Positions 39,651-51,259 of a DNA stretch of 64,000 bases are shown one piece after another. Source of the stretch: Vanilla planifolia (Eukaryota; Streptophyta; Magnoliopsida; Asparagales; Orchidaceae). The translations under genes and the position numbers were made by a program. Position 1 is the first letter of the stretch. Each line of letters opens with the position of its first letter. The DNA is taken from assembly GCA_023846275.1 (NCBI GenBank), contig CM043874.1, forward strand, positions 25,331,630-25,395,629. Direction: 5' to 3'. The notes beneath the pieces are model-generated. The model saw only the letters and a list, made by a program, of their open reading frames with translations. It ran no database searches and had not been told where the DNA came from.

Positions 39651-41060
39651 TGTGATATTTCTGATGTAGACTAAATTTGGTATAGCCTTAGGTATAGTTT
39701 ATAATGATCCATCCTACTAAGATGATTAGCACATGAAATGTTATGAGGATGATTAACTTAATAATTATTTAAAAAGAGTTTTATAATTGTTTCAGTGATA
39801 AGAAGAAACAAACTGGTAAAATATATTGGTTGATTATTTCATGTTTTTATAACCCATATCCTTCAATTTATTCACTTGTAAGTACTAATCCAAAGTACGT
39901 AACATGACCTAAATTTGTATTATTTTGTATTAAGCTATATACAGGTTATATAGTATATTTCTTACTATGCTTGTTATGATTTATGCAATTTACTTTGCCT
40001 TTCATGTTTCTTGTCATATAAATGCACTTACCAAACTTTAAGGAAAAGTGATTATAGAGTAACATAGTTTTCATTGATTTATTATTACAACATAAATCAT
40101 GAAAAATTAATTATATTATTAGGACATAATACATGCTGCTATAATGACAATTTTGAGTGAGGCATATTATGGTTTATTTACTTTATTTTCATTATGAGTT
40201 AATAATATTAAGTTGGGAATACTTTCTACTTTCAATGAATTTCTTTTGTAAGGTAAATGATGGCTATTTATATTCCATTGAAAATTTAATAAAAATGTTA
40301 GGTTACTTTATTAAAATATATTATATGTTTTATATTTTTCTTTAAAGGAATCATGCGGTTGACTTGTTTACAAGAAGTTTATGTGGGTTATGGTTTTAAA
40401 AGAAATCCACTTGTATAGTAAAATGAACTTTAACAAGGAAAAGAGTTCTATTAATTGAGGAGAATGGTTCATGGTTTCAAAAGATAGATGTTTTATGAAA
40501 AAAAATGTTTTCAAAATATTGTCTTATTTTATTAAGAAACACAATTGGGTCTCTACAACAAACCTAGGGTGGACAACTTAGAAAAAAAGATAGCATAGGT
40601 AATGTGATCATAAGTAAATGTTATAGTGGGTATATGAATTGTATGTTTCATGATTGTTATATATGTTTTATCTTGTAGAATGTAAATCTCATAACAAAAT
40701 ATGGAAAAGTGATTTCATTGAATCTATGTTTGAATTATTCCTAGTATATGATACATTAAAGATCATGTGTAGTACATGAGATGAAATAAAGAGAAATGAA
40801 CTTAAATAGACAAGATTATAATAGTCCAACATATGTTATGTCAACATATCACATATGGTAAGTCTACTTGGAGTGTGGTGCATCAACGTTAAGAGAGAGA
40901 ACAAAAAGATAATATATGGTATGTCAATATTAATATATGATATGTAAGGTAACAAAAGGTCCATTCAGGGTAGATGGATGGTATGACTAGAGCATGAATG
41001 ATGTCTTGTTTAGATGTAAGGTATATGGCTAAGGCATATGGTATGCCAAAGAATAGTGAT
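39651..41060 (+). repeat. 3' LTR of gypsy element E
   Basis: Direct repeat partner of 33,980-36,175, starting with TGTGATATTTC at 39,651, 400 bp after the integrase C-terminus. The strongest block is 40,055-40,560. The right end merges into the degenerate tandem array that starts near 41,100, so the true LTR end is uncertain. Confidence 0.65.
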
Positions 41061-41094
41061 TGATATTAAATTTTTCTAGATAATTTAAAAATGA

Positions 41095-41690
41095 TATGGA
41101 GTAACTCAAAGGAGCCTAGTGATAAAGGAGATGTTGAGAGTATTATTTTGAAAGGATTTGAACAATTATCTAAAAGAATTTGGCATAGATTTCTAATAGA
41201 ATTAAAGGAACCTAATGCATAAGTAGATGTTAAAGACCTTGAGAAAGATATTAACAAGAATTAATTTGGTGACTTTGAAGAGATTTGAAAGGTTAAAAAT
41301 TTAGGAATTTAAATTAGAAATTTCATGAATAATTTTGGGGTGATCCAAAGGAATATGATGCCAAGAAAATATTTAGAAAGTTAAATTGGATAATATAAAA
41401 GTGATTTAGAGTAATTTTTAAAAGAAGCTTAAAATATGATTAAGTTAATTTGAAAATTTTAAGAGTGGAATTGGAGTTATCTAAAGGAATTTATTATATA
41501 GGTGAATTCTTGAAAGATTATTTATAGAAATCTAAAGTAACCTAATGCCAAGAAAAATATTAAGAAGAATTTGGAATAATGTAAAGAAGCATAATGCCAT
41601 GGAATATGTTCAAAACAATTTAACTTGATTTTGGAATAATGCCAAAGAAGATGGTGAGAAAGTTAATTTGATAAATTTAGACTTAAGAAA
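41095..41690. repeat. Degenerate ~48-bp tandem array
   Basis: Copies of a word like AAAGGAACCTAATGCCAAG recur at 41,108, 41,203, 41,347, 41,482, 41,534, 41,583 and 41,644. Spacings of 95, 144, 135, 52, 49 and 61 bp are near multiples of about 48. Between them GAATTTGGAATAATG- and GTTAATTTG-like words also recur. It looks like an old minisatellite whose units have drifted. It is not seen in the left LTR of element E. Confidence 0.6.
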
Positions 41691-41699
41691 TTAAAAGAT

Positions 41700-42620
41700 G
41701 GATTAGATATTAAAATTCTCAACAAAATATTTTGGAGATTGATTTATTCGTGCACCTCATTCTACAGTGGCATGCAAATTACAATAACTATATAGATTTT
41801 GAATGCACATTAAATTTGATAATGTTCAAAAATGGAAATTAAAAATCCAAATATATATGATAATGAAATAGAAAGTTCCACAAAGAAATAATATGGGATG
41901 AACCACATAGAGAAGAAAGAAATCAAGAATAGAGATAGTAATAAGAATGCATGCTTAACAATGAATATCTCTTGTTAGAAATAAAAGCATAATATAATTG
42001 TACCACACCAACCAATTGGTAGAAGAATTTCTAAGGTTTGATCCTTTTTAAGTAAATATTGGCTTGGAAGAGTTGTGATGCTCTATATGATAAGGTTTGC
42101 TAAGAGTACAAGAAAGGTTCATTATTAAATATAATTTTACATGGTGCTATTTGTTAATGATGGCAAGGTCAACAAATACTATGTTTAAAAGACAAACCAA
42201 ATACGAAAATATCATGAAAATTGTCCTACATCTTTAGAACAAGATTTTCCAAAAATAGCAAGAGAAATATGATCTAACAAAACAATATTGAAGAAACACA
42301 ACAATTGCTAAACTTTTGTAGTTATCATTCAAATTGTTTGAAATGTTCCAAGTTAGTTACAAAGAAGAAATAAAGGAATTATATGCTTTAAAAATGTATG
42401 CATATTTTATTAGAAGTGTTAAGTAATGCCTTACATACAAGGAATAGTGAAAATTTCATAGGGTATCAAAAAAACCAAACTACTATGGAGGTTAAGTAAA
42501 AGGAAAAAAGAAAAATAACAATTTCACAATAAGATGAACAAGAATCTATGATGATTATGACATTGAGGTTAAGCAATAAATTGAAACACATGCAATAGAA
42601 AAAAGATAAAGCATAACACA
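41700..42620. other. Unidentified AT-rich stretch, possible gag remnant
   Basis: It lies immediately upstream of a gag zinc-knuckle relic in the same orientation, so some may be gag. The phrases are too weak to assert this, and no other feature was seen. Confidence 0.3.
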
Positions 42621-42900
42621 TGTGATAACAACCATTGGGTAAAATGTTGCAAAAAGAAGATCAAGTATTTTATTGTGATAAGCTTCAACAATATGTTAGA
42701 GATTGTCCACAAAATTACAAAGAACTCAATTGTTGGTGGCAACATTAGTGGAAAAGATAATATGTCTAGCAAATCTTACACAAGAGCATCAATACATTGT
42801 TTTATATGTCATATGATGGGCCATTATACTAGGAATTGCTCAAGAATATTCAACAAAAGTAGAGGAAAACAAAGGTTCAAGCAAAGAAGCTACAACAATT
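42620..42900 (+). pseudogene. Retrotransposon gag zinc-knuckle relic
   Basis: A complete CCHC zinc knuckle is encoded at 42,798-42,839 (C-F-I-C-X4-H-X4-C with GHYTRNC), followed by a basic tail rich in Arg, Lys, Gln and Asn. About 120 bp upstream in another frame a second, damaged knuckle-like phrase (QYVRDCP) appears. Twin knuckles with a basic tail are typical of retrotransposon gag. No protease or pol follows, so this is an orphan fragment, of gypsy or copia origin. Confidence 0.6.
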
Positions 42901-44760
42901 CCAATTAACTTTTGATAATAATGACATTATTTATTTTAAATATAATTAATATTTATTAGTAGAAGATTAGTTGTAACGTATTATTTTCCTTAAAAATTCA
43001 TTAATTAAATTGCAATATGCATGTACACACATATAAGGATATTATAGAAATGGAATGGATAAGTCTTATAAAAATGGGAAAAGGTCAAATTATAAATGCA
43101 CAAGTTAAGGCTTAAATAATCATTTCAATAATTGAAATGAAAATAAGGAAATGGGGTGAAATAAATTCATGAATAACAAGATAATAAGCAAATGTGGTAA
43201 TATGACAACTACATGGAAACAAATATGGAAATGGCTCTTATAAGGATATTCATTCAAAATGGATAAAGTAACAATATATTAAAAAGGAGTGATTGGAATA
43301 GTTTAGTGTATTGACATGAAAAAATCATCTCAAGGTTAAGGTTTGTGATAGAAGAAACAATGAAAATGTTTTAAGAATCCTTGTCTATTATGTGTTCAAC
43401 ATAATATTATCTTAAATGGCATTCCTAAATATATAGATCTATTAATAAGCATATATTAAGGACTAAATATTTTTAAATTTCAAGATCTCAAAAAGTAGTA
43501 AATTTGAAATAGAACTCATAATTGGGAAGATAATTGATTATCCAAAACTATGAAACAAAATGGTTATACAAACTTAAAATAATTTTACATGTGCACTAGA
43601 TCATATCTCAACACCATGAATACATATAAGCCTAAACTATGAGGAGAAATCTTTAAGGATTCTAATAAAAAATTAAAAAATTAACATAACAAGAGATCTC
43701 TATTGGATATTATATCAAAAAGACAAACCACATAGGAACTTAATGAAAAAATGCAAAGAAAACCCATTTACAACATCTAAATTTTAAAAGGGAAATTTAG
43801 ATAAGGAGGAAGTAACTTATAGTATCACAGAGGTATAGGATTTATTCAAATAATTATGTTATCAATAATACAAAAATAATTTTTCTATATTTTGATAATT
43901 AGGTGGTTTAAAGTCAATAAAGAGGGAGAAAAGTTATAATTATGCTACAAGGTATGTGACTTTATTATTTTAAAATTTAAATGAGTATTGTAAACTTTTG
44001 GGATTTACAAAAATTAATGAAAGCTATCAAAATAAGGATACAGGTTCTAAATAAAGGAAAAACATCAATAGTAAAATACATATTACATGAATACAAAAGA
44101 ATAAATTTTATAAAACTTTGACTTAAATTGATCATAAAGATAACAACAAAATGTATAGAATAAAAATATTAATTTTTTGATATTAAAAAATTATTAAAAT
44201 ATGTAATCAAGTAAAAAATTATGATAATTTTATGGCAAAACATTTTACTAAGATTCAAAAGTAATAATTTTGTAGAAATTAGATTTGTCTCAATCATAAA
44301 ATGAGACATTAAAAAATAATATTTATTTAATATTTTATGATTTTATAAAAATAAAAAATATTCAAAAATAAAATGCAATAAAAACATTACAAAAACAACT
44401 TTTTAGAAAAATAGTGCATTTTATTAAGACTTTAATGCTATTAATTTGTTGAATTTTTTACATCTCAAACATAAAATAATATACCAAACTTTTAATAAAA
44501 TAATAGTTATTAAATATTTATATAGTTTATGAAAAGAAAAAAATTACAAAAAAATATAAAATGAAGTAAGAAGATTACAAAAAAATTATGAATTGATGTG
44601 TTTGAATAGTAGATTATTTTAAATTTTGACTTTCTGAAGATTGTTCAAAAACAATTCAAGAAATTTGGCTAGGCCTAAAGTTTTAAATGAAACCAAAAAC
44701 TAAAATATTTTTTCCTTAAGACTAATGATAGTATTAAGAAAAACTAATGACAGATGAAAT
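42900..44760. other. Extremely AT-rich, nothing identified
   Basis: I see no coding similarity downstream of the gag relic. From about 43,900 the sequence becomes almost pure A and T with long A runs. Confidence 0.35.
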
Positions 44761-44767
44761 GTATTTT

Positions 44768-45170
44768 AGCCAAAAGAGTGTGAATTACTAGGAATAAAAA
44801 TTTTACTTTCTTAAAAAATAAATTCAAGAAAATTTTTTAAAGTAATTATTCTATTAAACTCAATGAAATCTTCATAAGTGATTTTGTAAAAATTTCAGTT
44901 TTATTTAAAATACATTAATTTTTATAATTGTTTATGAAATTATTAAATAAAAAATTAACAAATAATTATAATGCATACGAAACATTTTTAGGATGTTTGA
45001 CTTAAATTCAAGATTATTTCAACTTGCAACAAAGATCAAGAAAAATCAAAACCAAGTACTATAAGTATTTCACCAAAAGATCAATAGACTAAACTCTTAC
45101 AATAATAAAACAAAAGAGATAGTCCATAATGTCCTTATAACAAAATAAAGTTGGTGGCAAAGAAAAGAAT
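44768..45170 (+). repeat. AT-rich direct duplication, copy 1
   Basis: This is homologous to 47,630-48,020 in the same orientation. Shared landmarks in order are CAAAAGAG.GTGAATTA, TTAAAGTAATTATT / TTAAAATAATTATT, TTTTATTTAAAA / TTTTATTTTAAAA, CACCAAAAGAT / TATCAAAAGAT, CTTACAATAATAAAA / CTCAAAATAATAAAA and GTCCTTATAACAAA / ATCCTTATAATAAA. The copies are strongly diverged. They are about 2.9 kb apart, which would suit LTRs or two insertions of one repeat. Confidence 0.6.
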
Positions 45171-45879
45171 TCAATAACTAAAAATTGTACTTATTGAGAA
45201 CAGTAATCCTATGCTTGATGAAATGTTTAACAAAGTAAAAGTGTGTTATGATTTTACTTAAATCAATTAAGAAATAAGAACTTAGCTAATTAAAGAAGAA
45301 AGAAAAATTTGAAGCTCGACAAATGAATAGAAGCAACGATGAGCACGACTGCTAAGGCTTGAATGTTATGACTTCAAATTTACTTCAACGTTTCATTAAA
45401 AAATTCATCAATCAATATATTCAAAAATTTTCTTATTTATAGATAATTTTCAATGGCTAAAATTAATTAGCAAATAGACTAATTTGTTGTTACTACTTAT
45501 TTTAATTAAAAATAGGTCAACACAAATTTTAATTAATAACATAAGTATTAATTTAATAATATTTTTTATTATTATCAATTTGCTATTTCAAATGTATAAC
45601 AATTATTTACAAGTAGCTGTTATACAAAATAATGATCGACTTGATACATTCCGTCCTAATGTAATTAGAGCTGTTAGACTATGAAAATTTCATGATCCAA
45701 TAGCTTGATTTGAATCTTGGTGCATTAGAAAGAAGGAAAGGATATTGGTCATTCAATCACAAAAATTGTGTGATCAGAGTATAAAATTCAATTGGTGGTT
45801 TTAGAAAGGTGAATTTGATTTGGTATGTTAGATCTAACTAGTGATTAGATAGCTAGATTTAGATTTGCATGTAAATTTG

Positions 45880-46013
45880 ATTTATGTGTCATTCAATTGA
45901 AAAATTGTGTGATTGGATGACTAATTGAATTATCGTTTTATAAGAGTAAGATGAGATGATGACCATTTCAAGAAAAAATTATTCAATTGGATGACACAAA
46001 TCACTCCCACAAA
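45880..46013. repeat. Inverted repeat, ~35-bp arms
   Basis: The left arm (about 45,880-45,915, TTTGATTTATGTGTCATTCA...) is the imperfect reverse complement of the right arm (about 45,976-46,013, ending in GGATGACACAAATCA), separated by about 60 bp. A related word, GTCATTCAATCACAAAAATTGTGTGAT, occurs about 150 bp upstream (45,750), itself partly palindromic. It could be a small foldback or MITE-like element; no target duplication was confirmed. Confidence 0.55.
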
Positions 46014-47630
46014 TCAAAATTCAGTCAGAAGAAAACAAATCTATATTTTAGCTCCTCTTCATAATATGATGAAATCTTATTAGCTTATAAGTTCTTTTCT
46101 ATGCCTTTAACTCAACTAAATATTCGAGTTGGCAACCCCTTAGTTTGCTAGAGAGGTTATCATCCTTGCTTTCCAATATATGCTAATGAGTTTGAGAGAC
46201 ATGCCTTAACCTAGCGTTATTCCATCCAAGTTTGGGAATTACACCCCAATCCGTTTTCTATAAAAAAATGGATTCAGAGGTAATACGCTATCCTAAGATT
46301 TGGGTTTAGCTTAAGATAGCTGAAGTGAAGTAGAATTAGGGTTTTTTAATTTAAATTATTATTAATAATGTTATTATTTTTATAAAATTTTTATTATTAT
46401 AATAATTTATTATTTACAATAATTCATTGATAGAGACTTTCTAAAGATATGAACATGGTAAGATGATTCTTAAGATCATCAAGGTAAGATGATTAAGGTA
46501 GATTAAAAAAATGATTAAAGTTTTACTCTTAGAATATTTATTTAGTTGTAGAGCTTATAGAGTTTATAACAAAATTACTAATTAAGTAGAAAAATCCATA
46601 AATGTTACTGTTGATGAATCAATTCAAACAAAACAAAATAATATAAACATAGATGATGAACAAATAAGATTCAAAAATTAACTTTAAAAGATTCAAATGA
46701 AATAAATAAGGAAAATAAGATAATTGAAAAAATCAAAAAACCTTAAAATTTAATTGGAATCATCTTAAAAAATAAGTTATAAGTAAAATTATGGATAATA
46801 CTAGAATTATATCTTATCATAATCATTCTAGTTTTTTAGTAAGTTTTGAGCCAACCCCAATACAATATCTTAAATAATAAGTTTTTTGTAGTAGTTCTAA
46901 GTAAGGAATTAAATCAATTTAAAAAAATTATTGAAATTAGACCATTATATAAAAGTGTAATTGAAAATAAATAAGTTTTTAGAAACAAATTAGATGATGA
47001 ATTTTTTGATCTTTTCATAAAATTATAAGATTATGAATAATTTACAAAACTTAGATTAAGTTTAAGAATATTGAATCTCTTTAAGTGACAAGAAAAAAGA
47101 AAAGAGAATAGAAATTGAAAAAAAATGAAAGAACTAAACATAAATTAAACATGTGCCATAATGTAGTCATGACAAACATATATGAAGAGTTTATTTTTAA
47201 TTATTTTTCATATTCTTTTAATAAATAGCTTATATTTTTTATAAATTTTATCAAAGATTTTGTTATTATCAAAAGAAAAAGTTTGTCATGATACTTACCC
47301 ATAGTTATAGTGCTTTTTTTGAGATAACAAACCTTAAGTATTTCGAATAAATTTAATTGAGTAAATTTTAGATTATAGATAGCCAATATTAATGTACATT
47401 AGAGAACATAAAGAACAAGAGCAATGGTCAAGTCCAAAATTAATCATCTTAATATGAGTAATAAACCACCAAGAGATTCATTTTGACTTTAATTTTAAGT
47501 ATTTTATTTCTATTTTGTTTAGAATATTGAGCTTGATCGAAATCATTCTTACAAGATATAAAAATTAATTTCTTTTAAATCAATCATTTTAAAAAATATT
47601 AAGAGTCTAAAACTTATTGAAATGTGGTTT
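46013..47630. other. Unidentified sequence, AT-rich
   Basis: The interval 46,050-46,330 is less AT-rich than its neighbours but encodes nothing recognisable. 46,340-46,440 is a TTATTA-rich low-complexity run. No gene is seen. Confidence 0.35.
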
Positions 47631-48020
47631 AACAAAAGAGAGTGAATTATTAAGAATAAATATTTTAATCTTTTTTTAAATATATTTAAAGAAAATATTT
47701 AAAATAATTATTTTAATAAGTTTGAGCAAGTCTTTATAATTAATTATGTGTAATTTTAATTTTATTTTAAAACATATTAATTAATATTTTAAAAAGATTA
47801 AATAGAAAAATAATAAGAATTAAAAATATATTAATAATTTTTAGGTATTTTTGCATAAATTTAAGTTTATGTCCACATCTGATAAAAACTAGGTAAAACT
47901 AAAAATAGTCAATATAAGTTTTTTATCAAAAGATGGGTAAACCAGACACTCAAAATAATAAAATAAAAAATATGCTACAACATCCTTATAATAAAAAAAA
48001 ATTAATAAAAAAGAAAAGAA
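47630..48020 (+). repeat. AT-rich direct duplication, copy 2
   Basis: Partner of 44,768-45,170, with the same landmarks in the same order. Similarity fades after the GAAAAGAAT word near 48,015. Confidence 0.6.
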
Positions 48021-48950
48021 TGTATCAATACAAAACATACTAAATACAAACAAAAAACCTATGATGGCAATAACAAACCTATCATATTTGTATTTGATGA
48101 TAATAAATCTTAAGTAACTTTAATGAATTTGATTGATGAAGTTTTATTCCTAGTAATTTATCCCTCTCTTATTGAAAACCCTTCAATAAGCTTTAGAATT
48201 TTAATATTTTTTAAGATGACTAAAATTTAATTTTTATGTCTTACATGAATAATTTTAATAAATATTAATATTCTAATCAAAATAAGAGTAAAATATCTAA
48301 AATTAAACACAAAATAAATCTCTTGGTAGTCTACCACTCCAATCAAGATTATTTTCATGGTTTTTAGTCTTTGCTACTCTTCTTCTTTAATATCTCTAAT
48401 GAACATAAACATTAGCTATCTATAGTCTAAAAATTCACTCAACCTAATTTATTAGACATATTTAGGCTTTTTTATTATCCATTAAAGCACCATGGATAAG
48501 GTAAATATCATAATAGGAGAGTGAGATTAAAAAGCAAACTAAAGTTGAAATAAAATTTGAAAAACTAAAAGAGGTGAAAGCAATTCAAAAAGATTTCCAT
48601 CAAATGAATTGACTAGTTTCAACAAAAGAAAGTGACAATTTGAGAAACTATAAAAAAGGAGAAAATAAAGCAATTTAAGGGTTGTTTGTTGAGATAAAAA
48701 ATTGCAAGATATCAAATCCTTTCATTTGTGATCAAAGTTTGAAGATAGTTTTCAAAACTTAAAGTAGAAATTGACTATCACACAAATGTTAATCATACCA
48801 ATTATAGATAAAGAATTTTAAGTTTATATGGAAACATCACTATAAGTTTAACCTTACCAATTATAGCTTATATGTCTTAACAACTCAAACCACATAAGAA
48901 AAATTACCTTACACATGACTTAAAGTTGGTAGAAATCATCTTTTCCTAAA
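48020..48950. other. Unidentified AT-rich stretch
   Basis: No coding similarity or clear repeat. It ends where the gypsy RNase H relic begins to be readable. Confidence 0.35.
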
Positions 48951-50660
48951 AAATTTGAAGGCATTATTTGTTTGGTGTTAAGGGACAAATATGTTCAGAT
49001 CATCAGAGTTTAACATATATCTTTATATAGAAGGAATTGAATCTATAACAAAGATGCTAGTTATCATTTTTATGATATAGAAATCACATATAAACCAGAA
49101 AAAGCCAACGTGGTGACAGATGCCTCACGCAAAAAGGTAAATTTCACCATTTGTAATTCAAAAATTGAAGGGGCCCAATTATGTATCAAGATGAATTGGT
49201 TGTATGTCTATGCAATATCAATAGTTAATAAAAAAACTTCAATGAAGTGGCATTACTAGTGGAATAACTTAAAGACTTAAAGGAATTCTAAGATCAAGAT
49301 GAAGAACTACAGAAAGTAAATGCTGGAATTTTATATGGGAAAGAAATTGATTTTCACCTCAATAAGGTGAATGAACTCATTTACTATAATAATTGATTAT
49401 ATATTCCAATCCAAGAAGAAACAAGGAGAGTATTACTATAAGAAGCTCATGGGTCATGACATGCAGTACATCTTAATAAAGATGTTTGAAGACATGAACA
49501 TTAGATTTTTGTGGCCAAGATGAAAAGGAATATTTAGAAGACAGTGGACAAGTGCTTAATATGTCAACAAGACCAAAGAGTATATCAAAAACACTATAGA
49601 AATTTTCTACTCCTACCAATGTGGAAGTGGAAAGAATTTTTCATGGATTTTGTAGACAATTTACCAAAGACCGCTCAAGGTAAGTATGCTATATGAGTTC
49701 TAATTGACCAACTAAAAAAGTTAGCTCATTTCTTACATATCAAAACAATATAGTAGAAATATTAGCAAAACTATACATGGAACAACTAATAAACTTACAT
49801 GAAGTGATAAAGTTTATAGTATCCAACAAATATTCCAAGTTCACTTCACTCTTTTAAAAGAAAATAAAGAGGCATTTGAAACTCGAATAAATTTTAGTAC
49901 TACATTCCATCCTCAAACTAAAGGTCAAATAGAACAAATCATTAAAACATTAGAGGATATGTTAAAGCTATGTGTCATAGTGTTTGAGGGAATTTGGGAA
50001 TCACTTCTTTCACTAATAGAATTTGCATATAATAATATCTATCAAGCAAGTTTTAACATGGCTCCATTTGAAGCATTATATGAGAGCAAATGTCAAGCTC
50101 TTATACGTTGGTATGAAGAGAGTGAAAAAGCACTAATTGGACAAAATCTTATTATTGAGACTATCAAAAGAGTAAAGAAGACCCAAGCAAATTATATTGA
50201 AGGCCCAAGATCAACAAAAAAAGTATTCCAAACATAAAAATGTTGAATTAAAAGGAGACCAAGTATTTATAAAAGTAAATCCCATGAAAACTGTTACAAG
50301 GTTGGGCTAAGGAAGAAAGCTTAAGCCAAGATATATCAGAACTTTCCAAATCAACACAAGGGTAAATGAAGTGGATTAAAAAATAGCATTACCCATAAGT
50401 TTGGGGTGGGATCAATATTGTATTCCATATTTCCTAGTTAAGGAAGTATGTGGAAGATTCAACTCATGTGTTAGAAGTAGACTTAAATATAATGATCTAC
50501 AACTAACCTTGATACATGAAAACCATAGTAAGATTTTTAGCAAAGGAAGCAAAGAAGTTGAGAAAAAAAGAAATACCAATAATTAAAGTTTTATGGCTAA
50601 GCCAAACAAAGAGAGATACCACCTTAAAATTAGAAGAGGAGATGTTAAAAAGTACCCCTC
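48950..50660 (+). pseudogene. Ty3/gypsy RNase H end and integrase relic (element F)
   Basis: Plus-strand frames give the RNase H end (YKPEKANVVTDASRKK, about 49,089-49,136), then the linker and zinc finger (VAKMKRN, KCLICQQDQRVYQ, about 49,513-49,590). The integrase core includes MDFVDNLPK (first Asp, about 49,643), VSNKYSKFTS (about 49,819, where the second catalytic Asp reads Asn), and the Glu region within an IEQIIKTLEDML-like phrase near 49,930. A well kept stretch at 49,959-50,237 has IEFAYNN.YQASFNMAPFEALYE. A C-terminal module runs to about 50,660, ending KKYPSIL. Several stops and frameshifts are present. Confidence 0.85.
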
Positions 50661-51258
50661 CATATTGTAAATTTTGAAGACAATTTTTATATGAGAGAAG
50701 TTATAATATCCTAAAATTTTGTAAAAAAATTATTTTTTGTTAGGTTACACTTGTGTTTGATGAGTCAAGCCATAAATATTTATATTTTATTCTAATAGGC
50801 AAGTTTAGTGTAAAACAAGTTTACATGTAAAGAACAAGTCATAGACTTTTGAAGATGACAAACTAGTGGTCTTCAAAAAATCTTGGAATATTTAGTAAGC
50901 TTCAAAGATTGAAATCATATGTATCAATTTTTTTACTATGAAATAGAATTTTAGTATATTGATTTTAATATACTTTCTTTTTGTATCAATTTTAAATTAT
51001 ATTTAGGCATCTAAATTATTTAATCATCTATTAGATTTAACAAATGAATAGGATTTAATTTTTTAATCTCTTAATTCTTTTTTGGGTCAAAACCTATTTA
51101 AAACATTTATGATAATTTTATTTTTGAATCATTCTTTCCTTTGTTAAATCATAATTTTGTATTTTTATCAAATTCTATATTAGGTAGATTATTAAATCTT
51201 GATTACATTAAAAAATAAGTTTATAAAAATTTTCATAATTAAATAAATAAATATATTT
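50660..51258 (+). repeat. Probable gypsy 3' LTR start of element F
   Basis: Right after the integrase end comes GTTATAATATCCTAAAATTTTGTAAAA (about 50,700). It resembles the sequence at 53,675 after the other integrase tail (ATTATAACATACTAAACTTTTGTAAAA). The shared start suggests related LTRs. Similarity is lost beyond about 50 bp, and the LTR is cut by the GC-richer block at 51,260. Confidence 0.45.
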
Positions 51259-51259
51259 A

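Larger units (their letters stand above)
33980..41060 (+). mobile_element. Ty3/gypsy element with both LTRs, RT deleted (element E)
   Basis: Two homologous direct repeats (33,980-36,175 and 39,651-41,060) flank plus-strand gypsy gag, protease and integrase relics in the correct order, which defines one LTR retrotransposon. The best LTR match is 34,985-35,480 against 40,055-40,560. Both LTRs seem to begin with TGTGA. Reverse transcriptase and RNase H are absent: protease is followed within about 50 bp by the segment that normally joins RNase H to integrase. LTR ends and any target duplication could not be fixed because the copies are strongly diverged, so the element is old. Confidence 0.75.

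Noticed and set aside
41041..41700. CRISPR-like array
   Set aside because: Units are degenerate, spacers are not uniform, no cas genes are present, and the context is plant. It is an old tandem repeat.
42900..49000. Organellar insertion suggested by the extreme AT content
   Set aside because: No mitochondrial or plastid gene fragments are recognisable, and the composition fits decayed methylated repeats.
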